Below, in pieces: positions 42,319 through 48,623 of a stretch of DNA of 48,623 bases. Position 1 is the stretch's first letter, and each line of letters opens with the position of its first letter. The notes under the pieces were generated by a model. It worked only from the letters and a program-made list of their open reading frames with translations. It was not told where the DNA came from and made no database searches. The position numbers and the translations under genes are program-made. The DNA is from Clostridium sp. MCC353 (GTDB lineage Bacteria > Bacillota > Clostridia > Lachnospirales > Lachnospiraceae), in assembly GCF_018785315.1 (NCBI RefSeq), contig NZ_WQPN01000073.1, forward strand, positions 1 to 48,623, written 5' to 3'.

Positions 42319-43023
42319 ATGTCACAGATTAATATTCTGGTAGTGGATGACGAGAAAGAGATTGCCGAATTAGTTGAAATTTATCTGGTTAGTGATGGTT
42401 ATAAGGTATTTAAAGCGGAGAACGCCCAGCAGGGGCTGTCTATATTAGCGCATGAGGAGATTCACCTGGTACTCCTGGACATTATGATGCCGGGAATGGA
42501 CGGACTTGAGATGTGCAAGAAGATAAGAGAGACCAACAACATTCCGATTATCATGCTCAGCGCCCGTTCTACGGATTTAGATAAGATATTAGGGCTCGGA
42601 ACCGGTGCGGACGATTACGTGGTGAAGCCGTTTAATCCTCTGGAGCTGACGGCCAGGGTGAAATCCCAGCTGAGACGTTATACCCAGCTCAATCCCAACA
42701 GCGCGGCCCATGAGAATGCTAAGAATGAAATTATTATAAAAGGTCTGGTGATCAACAAGGATAACCACAAAGTCCTGGTGGATGACGAAGAGATTAAGCT
42801 GACCCCCATTGAATTTGATATCCTGTATCTGCTGGCGTCCAATCCGGGCAAGGTGTTCAGTACTGACGAGATATTCGAAAAGGTCTGGAATGAGAAAGTA
42901 TATGAGGCCAATAATACGGTTATGGTACATATCCGCCGTCTTCGTGGAAAGATGAAAGAGGACAGCAGACAGAGCAAGATTATCACCACCGTGTGGGGGG
43001 TAGGATACAAAATTGAAAAATAA
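42319..43023 (+). CDS. OmpR/PhoB-type response regulator
   Basis: The 234-residue DNA-binding regulator has a receiver domain (1-120) with the acidic pair Asp10/Asp11, phospho-acceptor Asp54 in LLDIMMPGMDG and the conserved Lys in DDYVVKPF. The C-terminal winged helix (about 135-232) ends in ITTVWGVGYKIEK. It is most like the VanR group. GGAGGAAAGG precedes ATG 42319. It overlaps the kinase gene and probably controls the export genes downstream. Confidence 0.94.
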   Translation: MSQINILVVDDEKEIAELVEIYLVSDGYKVFKAENAQQGLSILAHEEIHLVLLDIMMPGMDGLEMCKKIRETNNIPIIMLSARSTDLDKILGLGTGADDYVVKPFNPLELTARVKSQLRRYTQLNPNSAAHENAKNEIIIKGLVINKDNHKVLVDDEEIKLTPIEFDILYLLASNPGKVFSTDEIFEKVWNEKVYEANNTVMVHIRRLRGKMKEDSRQSKIITTVWGVGYKIEK

Positions 43024-44158
43024 TGATATGAGCCGGCGTTTCCATACCCGCGTAATAATGAACATTATATACAGTGCGGTGGTCGCCTGCCTTGTGGAGA
43101 TTTTTGTAGTGACCAATCTGGCCATGCTGGCCGATTATATGGAGACTTCAGGGCGGACCAATTCCGTTATCATTCTTTTTAAGTCCTCCGATGTCTGGAT
43201 TATTCTTTTATACGTACTTTTGGGCATCGGCGTATTTTCCATCACATTTCTCTTGCTTCAGGAGCGCTCCATGAAGTATATTTCCAAGATTTCAGCCGCC
43301 ATTCAGAACATTTCAGAAGGCGATCTGAACACGGTGGTGGAGATTGTGGGGGATGACGAGTTCTCCACCATGGCCGCCAATTTGAATAAGATGGTGGAAG
43401 ACATCAGGGAACTGATGGATAAGGAGAGGGAATCGGAACGGACGAAGAACGAACTGATTACCAATGTGGCCCATGACCTCAGGACCCCGCTCACATCCAT
43501 TATAGGATATCTGGAACTGCTGTCCGGCAATACGCCGATTCCTGCGGAGATGCAGAAGAAATACATAAATATCACATATACCAAGGCGAAGCGTCTGGAA
43601 AAACTGATCGAAGACCTGTTCGGCTTTACCAAGCTGAATTATGGAAAGATTTCCATGAAAGCGGCTCCGGTGGATATTGTAAAACTTCTGAGCCAGTTAT
43701 TGGAAGAATTTTACCCCAATTTTACAGAAAAGAACCTGGCCTATGAACTGCAGAGCAATGTTCCGGCTAAGATCATAACCGCGGACGGCAACCTTCTCGC
43801 CCGTCTTTTTGATAATCTGATCAACAATGCCATCAAGTACGGCGCGGAAGGAAAAAGGATTCTGGTCAAGGTCCATGCCACCAATACGGTTGTGACGGTA
43901 TCGGTGACCAACTATGGCTATGTGATCCCCAAAGACGAGCTGCCGCTGATTTTTGACAAGTTTTACAGAGTGGAACAGTCCCGGTCTACCAATACGGGAG
44001 GCACAGGGCTGGGGCTTGCCATAGCGAAGAACATTGTGGACATGCACGGCGGCCTTATTACAGTATCCAGCGACCTTTCAGGTACGGTATTTACGGTAAA
44101 ATTAAAGGTGAATTTTGATATTAACAAAGAAAATTTCGGCATGCCGGATGAGAAATAG
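43013..44158 (+). CDS. Sensor histidine kinase (VanS-like)
   Basis: The 381-residue membrane kinase has two transmembrane helices (about 14-40 and 61-82) around a short outside loop, then a HAMP domain and a dimerisation domain with the phospho-accepting His154 (NVAHDLRTPLTSIIGYL). The ATPase domain has an N box (LFDNLINNAIKYG) and GTGLGLAIAKNIVDMHGG. The TTG start at 43013 has AGGA seven bases upstream and overlaps the regulator gene; ATG 43028 is the alternative. The small outside loop suggests sensing within or near the membrane. Confidence 0.92.
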   Translation: MKNNDMSRRFHTRVIMNIIYSAVVACLVEIFVVTNLAMLADYMETSGRTNSVIILFKSSDVWIILLYVLLGIGVFSITFLLLQERSMKYISKISAAIQNISEGDLNTVVEIVGDDEFSTMAANLNKMVEDIRELMDKERESERTKNELITNVAHDLRTPLTSIIGYLELLSGNTPIPAEMQKKYINITYTKAKRLEKLIEDLFGFTKLNYGKISMKAAPVDIVKLLSQLLEEFYPNFTEKNLAYELQSNVPAKIITADGNLLARLFDNLINNAIKYGAEGKRILVKVHATNTVVTVSVTNYGYVIPKDELPLIFDKFYRVEQSRSTNTGGTGLGLAIAKNIVDMHGGLITVSSDLSGTVFTVKLKVNFDINKENFGMPDEK

Positions 44159-44174
44159 TTTAATGGAGACAGAG

Positions 44175-46679
44175 ATGAGCAATCAAAAGAATAAGCGGAA
44201 AAAGAACAGGATGACAGCGGTCCTTTGCCTGGCAGCCATGCTCGCTGTGGCCGGGACCTTTTTGGTTTCTGCATCGGAAAAAGCAGCTGCCGGGATGGAG
44301 CCGTCCCAGGCGGCTGCTTATGTATTGGGAGAAGAGGCCGTAACCATGGAAGTCAATTACGGCTATGACAATACGGCCAAGGGCGGAAGATATGTGCCGG
44401 TCTGGATTGACCTTGTAAACAGCGCCGATCAGGCGTTCCAGGGCAAAATCCAGATCCTTTCCATGGAATCGGATTATGAGATTTACAGATACGAATATCC
44501 TGTGGCCATCGATGCAGGCGGCTCTGCCGAGGAACATGTCAACATCCCTCTCGGCAACCGGGCGGACCAGCTCTTCGTTTCCCTGGTTGATGATAATGGG
44601 CAGAAAGTGGTGGAGAAGCGCCTGAAGCTGAATGTCAGCCTGGAAGTTTCCGAACTGTTTATCGGCGTGCTGTCGGATCAGCCGGAGAAATTGAGCTATC
44701 TTAACGGGATAGGCGTGAGCTACAGCATGCTGAGGACGAAAACATTTAATCTGACCAAGGAAACATTTCCGGAAGAAGAGATCGGGCTGGATCTGGTGGA
44801 TGTGATCTTAATCAGCGGCTACCGGATCCGCGACTTGTCGGAGCGTCAGACCACCATTCTGATGGAATGGGTGAAGAACGGCGGGGTGCTGATTCTGGGA
44901 ACGGGAAACCGGGTGGATGATACGCTGGGGCGGTTTGCCCCGGAATTATTGGACGATTCCTATGATGCTCCGGCTGTGATGTCAGTCAATATGGGGCTGG
45001 AATTTGATACCAGCGGCCCTCTGGATTCCAATATCGAGATTCCCTGCGTGGACGTGTCCCTTCATGGGGGCAATGTGATCTTTTCGGATGACCAGATGCC
45101 TCTTTTGTCGTCTGTGAGCCGCGAAAAGGGGATCATAGCGGTTGCCGCGTATGATTTTGCGGACATCGAGGAATTCTGCCGGGAGAATCCGTCCTATGTG
45201 GATAAACTGTTCACAAACCTTATGGGTGAGGAGCGGATCAACCGTCTGGCGGAGGCTGTGTACAGCGGGAATTCCAACCAGTATTGGTCGGTGAAGAGCA
45301 TGATTAATACGGGAAATGTAGATAAACTTCCGGAAGTGCCTCTTTATGTGATGGAGATCATCATCTACATCCTGTTGGTGGGGCCGGGGCTTTACATTTT
45401 CCTGAAACAGAGGGATTTGAGGGAATACTACCGGCTTGGAGTTGTGGTGCTGTCCGTGCTGTTTACCGGAATCATTTATCTGATGGGCAATAAGACCAGG
45501 TTTGAGGATACGTTTTATAATTATGCCAGGTTTATTGACGCGTCTGAGGATATGATCAGTGAATCCACGTATATCAATATCAGGACGCCTTTTAACAAAC
45601 CCTATTCCCTCAGCTTAAACCCGTCCTATTCCGTCCGTCCTGTGACGCGGAGTTACTACTATGAGATGATGTCTTCCCCCACCAGGTTTACCGGATCGGA
45701 GGACTATAATATCGCCATCAACTATGGGCCGGAGAAGACCAAGATTTCCGCCCAGAACGTGGTGGCATTTGAGCCAAAATACTTCCAGCTTGAGAAGAGC
45801 GAGGAAAATGTAAAACGCATCGGCTTCGAGGGCCGGGTGAATCTGTTCGATGGAAAAATCAGCGGATCGGTCACCAACTCCTTTGATTATCCGGTGGAGA
45901 ACGCCACGCTGATCATGTATGGAACCATGGTTATGCTGGGAGATATGCAGCCGGGAGAGACGAAAAAGCTGGACGGACTTGAGCTGATCCGTTATCCGGT
46001 AGGGCAGTATTACATTGTGGCTGAGAACATTTCAGGAGGCAGCCGTTATAAAAAGGCGGATATCGAGGATGAATACTACCTGGATGCCCTGGAAAAGACC
46101 AATGCCCTCATCTTCTATCTGGATAATTTCATGACCTCCTATACTTCGGATGCGCGTGTGGTGGGCTTTGTTAAGAGTGAAGAGAACCTGAATCTGATGG
46201 TGGAAGGGGAGTATGAACATGACGGCCTGACTGTTGTCACATCGTCTCTTTCCGTTAATCCTTACAGGGACCGCATGGTATCCCGGTCGGCGCTGATGAA
46301 GCGGCCCAAGATCGTGAGCGGGCAGTACGATCCCATGAGCAACATTTTATATGGAATCGACCCGGTGGTTCTGGAGTATTCACTGGGAAATGACATCGAA
46401 GTGGAGCGGATTAAGCTGAACATGATCTCCGATGTGTTCCTGAGCAACGAAAAGTACGGATATATGACGCCGTTTTCCGGCAATATGTATTTTTATAATT
46501 ATAATACAGGTATTTTTGATGTTCTGGATCCTAAGAAGACGGAGTACAGCGTATCGGATCTGTCTCCTTATCTGTCGCCGAGCAACACCCTGACGGTGAA
46601 ATACCTGTATGACAATACCGGCGAATACAGCTGGAATATCTTACTGCCTATGATTGATGTGATAGGGGAGGAACGATAA
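44175..46679 (+). CDS. Large exported/membrane protein of an ABC export operon
   Basis: The 834-residue protein has a signal-like N-terminal helix (about 14-34). A long outside region follows, containing a glutamine-amidotransferase-like stretch (LVDVILISGYRIRDLSERQT ... NGGVLILGTG). There are two membrane helices near 393-412 and 421-440, then a second large beta-rich outside domain. It lies between the two-component genes and the ABC-2 transporter genes, with one-base overlap to the ATPase gene, so it is probably an accessory subunit of the exporter. GGAG precedes ATG 44175. I do not recognise the full-length family. Confidence 0.72.
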   Translation: MSNQKNKRKKNRMTAVLCLAAMLAVAGTFLVSASEKAAAGMEPSQAAAYVLGEEAVTMEVNYGYDNTAKGGRYVPVWIDLVNSADQAFQGKIQILSMESDYEIYRYEYPVAIDAGGSAEEHVNIPLGNRADQLFVSLVDDNGQKVVEKRLKLNVSLEVSELFIGVLSDQPEKLSYLNGIGVSYSMLRTKTFNLTKETFPEEEIGLDLVDVILISGYRIRDLSERQTTILMEWVKNGGVLILGTGNRVDDTLGRFAPELLDDSYDAPAVMSVNMGLEFDTSGPLDSNIEIPCVDVSLHGGNVIFSDDQMPLLSSVSREKGIIAVAAYDFADIEEFCRENPSYVDKLFTNLMGEERINRLAEAVYSGNSNQYWSVKSMINTGNVDKLPEVPLYVMEIIIYILLVGPGLYIFLKQRDLREYYRLGVVVLSVLFTGIIYLMGNKTRFEDTFYNYARFIDASEDMISESTYINIRTPFNKPYSLSLNPSYSVRPVTRSYYYEMMSSPTRFTGSEDYNIAINYGPEKTKISAQNVVAFEPKYFQLEKSEENVKRIGFEGRVNLFDGKISGSVTNSFDYPVENATLIMYGTMVMLGDMQPGETKKLDGLELIRYPVGQYYIVAENISGGSRYKKADIEDEYYLDALEKTNALIFYLDNFMTSYTSDARVVGFVKSEENLNLMVEGEYEHDGLTVVTSSLSVNPYRDRMVSRSALMKRPKIVSGQYDPMSNILYGIDPVVLEYSLGNDIEVERIKLNMISDVFLSNEKYGYMTPFSGNMYFYNYNTGIFDVLDPKKTEYSVSDLSPYLSPSNTLTVKYLYDNTGEYSWNILLPMIDVIGEER

Positions 46680-47629
46680 TGCTTGAAATTAAAGAACTGA
46701 AAAAGAGTTATAAAAAATTCCCCGCCCTTGACGGTTTGGACATGGAGATTAAAGACGGAGCCCTCTATGGATTTGTAGGCCCTAACGGCGCGGGGAAGAC
46801 GACAACCATAAAGATTATGACAGGGCTTCTGTACCCTGACAGCGGAACCGTTTTGATCGACGGGATTGACGCGGTGAAAAAACAGGATCAATTGAAGGAA
46901 AAGATCGGATATATACCGGATTTCTTCGGAGTTTATGACAACCTGACGGTGATGGAATATATGGAGTTTTTCTCTTCCTGCTACGGCATTTTCGGATTGA
47001 AGGCCAGAAAACGGTATATGGCGCTGTTGGAGCAGGTGGGGCTGGATGAAAAGGTGGATTTTTACGTGGACGGCCTTTCCAGAGGAATGAAGCAGAGGCT
47101 CTGCCTGGCCAGGGCGCTGATCCACGATCCGTCCATCCTGATTATGGATGAGCCTACATCGGGGCTGGATCCGAGAACCCGCTTTGAATTTAAAGAGATT
47201 CTCAATGAACTGAGAGAGCAGGGCAAGACCATTTTAATCAGTTCCCATGTGCTCTCCGAATTATCAGAAATCTGTACGGATATCGGGATCATTGAACAGG
47301 GAAAGATGGTTTTAAACGGGAGCATGAAAGAGATTCTCAGCAGAATCAATATCAGCAATCCGATTATCATCTCTGTTTACAGCAACCTTCAGCAGGCCCT
47401 GGCCGTGCTGAGAAGCCATCCTTCTGTGAAGACCATTTCGGTAAAGGAACAGGATATTATGGTGGGATTTTCGGGGGACCGTCATGACGAGGCCCTGCTT
47501 CTCCAGCAGTTAGTGGATGCGGATGTGCTGATTCACGGGTTTGCCAGGGAACAGGGCAGCCTGGAATCCCTGTTTATGCAGATCACGGATCACGAGGAAG
47601 AAAAGGTGGTGCTGGCTCATGAAAATTAA
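46679..47629 (+). CDS. ABC-2 transporter ATP-binding protein
   Basis: The 316-residue ATPase has Walker A GPNGAGKTT near residue 36, the signature LSRGMKQRLCLARAL, Walker B ILIMDEPTSGLD and the switch His in ISSHVLSE. A C-terminal extension of about 90 residues is typical of the drug- and lantibiotic-export type. Its start overlaps the stop of the large membrane protein, and it overlaps the permease gene by 11 bases. Confidence 0.94.
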   Translation: MLEIKELKKSYKKFPALDGLDMEIKDGALYGFVGPNGAGKTTTIKIMTGLLYPDSGTVLIDGIDAVKKQDQLKEKIGYIPDFFGVYDNLTVMEYMEFFSSCYGIFGLKARKRYMALLEQVGLDEKVDFYVDGLSRGMKQRLCLARALIHDPSILIMDEPTSGLDPRTRFEFKEILNELREQGKTILISSHVLSELSEICTDIGIIEQGKMVLNGSMKEILSRINISNPIIISVYSNLQQALAVLRSHPSVKTISVKEQDIMVGFSGDRHDEALLLQQLVDADVLIHGFAREQGSLESLFMQITDHEEEKVVLAHEN

Positions 47630-48536
47630 TCCGGTATACCGAAGGGAGACGAAGGTGAGCACGAGAAGTTTCCGCCTGGCGCTCATTATTCTGGTTTTTA
47701 ACGGGATCTTGTCCGTAGTCGCCCTTCTCAACATGTATTCAGTTATCGAACAGGTTAAAATAACGGCGGAGATCCAATATTCTTCCTTCCTGGAGATGTA
47801 TATGTTTGTGGCTGCCATTGAATTTGTGCTGCTCATGTTTATAGTACCGGCAATCACGTCCGGAAGTATCAGCGGAGAGCGGGAACGGCAGACCCTGGAT
47901 CTGATGCTGACTACGAAGATGACCCCGGCCCAGATTGTGATAGGAAAGCTGGGGGCGTCCATCAGCACCATGTTCCTTTTGATATTCTCAAGCTGCCCGG
48001 TGCTGGCGCTGGTGTTTGTATACGGCGGGGGAATGGTGTCGGATATTCTGATGCTGTTCCTCTGCTATGTGGCGGTGGCCCTGCTGGCAGGCAGCCTTGG
48101 GGTGTGCATGTCGGCCATCTTTAAACGCTCCACATTAGCCACGGTGGTTTCCTACGGAATCCTGATCGTGGTGGCGGCGGGCACCTATGCGGTCAATGCA
48201 TTTGTGCTGGCCATGGCCCGCATGAATATGGCCAGTTATGCCAACACCATCGGAAGTGTAACCCAGCAGGCGAATTCCGGCGGTTTCCTCTATCTGCTTC
48301 TCTTAAATCCGGCTGTCACCTTTTATGCGGCCATCAACAAGCAGGCGGGGAACAACCAGGCGGTAAACAACATCACCCAGTGGTTTGGCGCCCATTCCGC
48401 CAATTTCATAACGCAGAACTGGATTTATATCAGCATCGGCGTTCAACTGGCGATTGCAGGGATTCTGGTGCTGGTCGCGATTAAGGCGATTTCTCCGAAG
48501 AAGAGAGGGAATAAGCAGAGACGGAGGAAGGAATAA
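47619..48536 (+). CDS. ABC-2 type permease
   Basis: The 305-residue membrane protein has about six hydrophobic helices. It carries the motif SGSISGERERQTLDLMLTTKMTPAQIVIGK, which is characteristic of ABC-2 permeases. A basic tail (KKRGNKQRRRKE) ends the protein. ATG 47619 is chosen because it gives the normal N terminus and overlaps the ATPase gene. With its neighbours it should form an exporter of unknown substrate under control of the VanRS-like pair. Confidence 0.92.
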   Translation: MKINPVYRRETKVSTRSFRLALIILVFNGILSVVALLNMYSVIEQVKITAEIQYSSFLEMYMFVAAIEFVLLMFIVPAITSGSISGERERQTLDLMLTTKMTPAQIVIGKLGASISTMFLLIFSSCPVLALVFVYGGGMVSDILMLFLCYVAVALLAGSLGVCMSAIFKRSTLATVVSYGILIVVAAGTYAVNAFVLAMARMNMASYANTIGSVTQQANSGGFLYLLLLNPAVTFYAAINKQAGNNQAVNNITQWFGAHSANFITQNWIYISIGVQLAIAGILVLVAIKAISPKKRGNKQRRRKE

Positions 48537-48600
48537 AAATTCAGGGGAGCGGCGGAGATACGCTGTTCACCCATGGGGAAGAACCGGCCGGAGCCGGAAC

Positions 48601-48623
48601 GGACAGCCCGTTGCGGGCTGTCC
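48601..48623 (+). terminator. Hairpin at the window end
   Basis: GGACAGCCCG-TTG-CGGGCTGTCC is a perfect 10-bp stem 64 bases after the permease stop. Any T-run would lie beyond the window, so terminator function is likely but not proven. Confidence 0.6.

Noticed and set aside
1-48623. tRNA, rRNA, prophage or integrase genes
   Set aside because: No cloverleaf, rRNA-like stretch or phage structural gene was seen. The BECR-like gene alone does not indicate a prophage.

Overview
The window looks like chromosome of a low-to-mid GC Firmicute of the class Clostridia, most likely a Lachnospiraceae (Clostridium cluster XIVa) relative. Support comes from consensus sigma-A promoters, strong GGAGG ribosome sites with many ATGA start/stop overlaps, a Gram-positive style type IV pilus operon, a DUF4250 gene, a VanR/VanS-like two-component pair and GH43 sugar-use genes. 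No rRNA, tRNA, transposase, integrase or CRISPR array was found. All calls come from reading the sequence; no database search was possible.

Layout. 1-6.4 kb: a LysR regulator divergent from a sugar ABC transporter (binding protein, two permeases, no ATPase) and a GH43 glycosidase. 6.5-9.6 kb: minus-strand genes for a TPR-like membrane protein, a methyltransferase, a C_GCAxxG_C_C protein and a protein of unknown function. 10.2-11.6 kb: aspartate ammonia-lyase. 11.8-16.3 kb: exonuclease III, an ABC-F protein and a GH13 relative that has lost its catalytic residues. 17.2-21.4 kb: LuxS, an orphan BECR-nuclease-like protein, and a P-type cation ATPase behind a yybP-ykoY (Mn2+) riboswitch. 21.4-22.4 kb: asparaginase. 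22.8-32.0 kb: a type IV pilus operon (two major-type pilins, prepilin peptidase, PilC, a PilM-PilN fusion, PilO, three minor pilin-like proteins, PilB) with cardiolipin synthase at its end. 32.8-36.2 kb: small P-loop kinase, CmpB-like membrane protein, PlsC acyltransferase, PheA. 36.4-41.5 kb: DUF815 ATPase, Ppx/GppA-HD phosphatase and polyphosphate kinase. 42.3-48.5 kb: two-component system, large membrane protein and ABC-2 exporter.

The most unusual content is non-coding. First, six very long imperfect palindromes (A-F, about 275-560 bp each) lie between genes. Five share a core of two small hairpins with conserved loops and covarying stems. This core sits inside a long outer helix whose middle part is different in every copy yet pairs almost perfectly within the copy. 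In those five, the arm mismatches are nearly all G-U pairs when read on one strand. This suggests a structured RNA, or a hairpin element kept paired by repair, that I do not recognise. Second, three copies of a different structured leader lie directly upstream of the start codons of asparaginase, the DUF815 ATPase and Ppx/GppA. Its hairpin loop can pair with a segment next to the ribosome site. Third, a 43-bp tandem array and a perfect 54-bp palindrome share a common hairpin motif.
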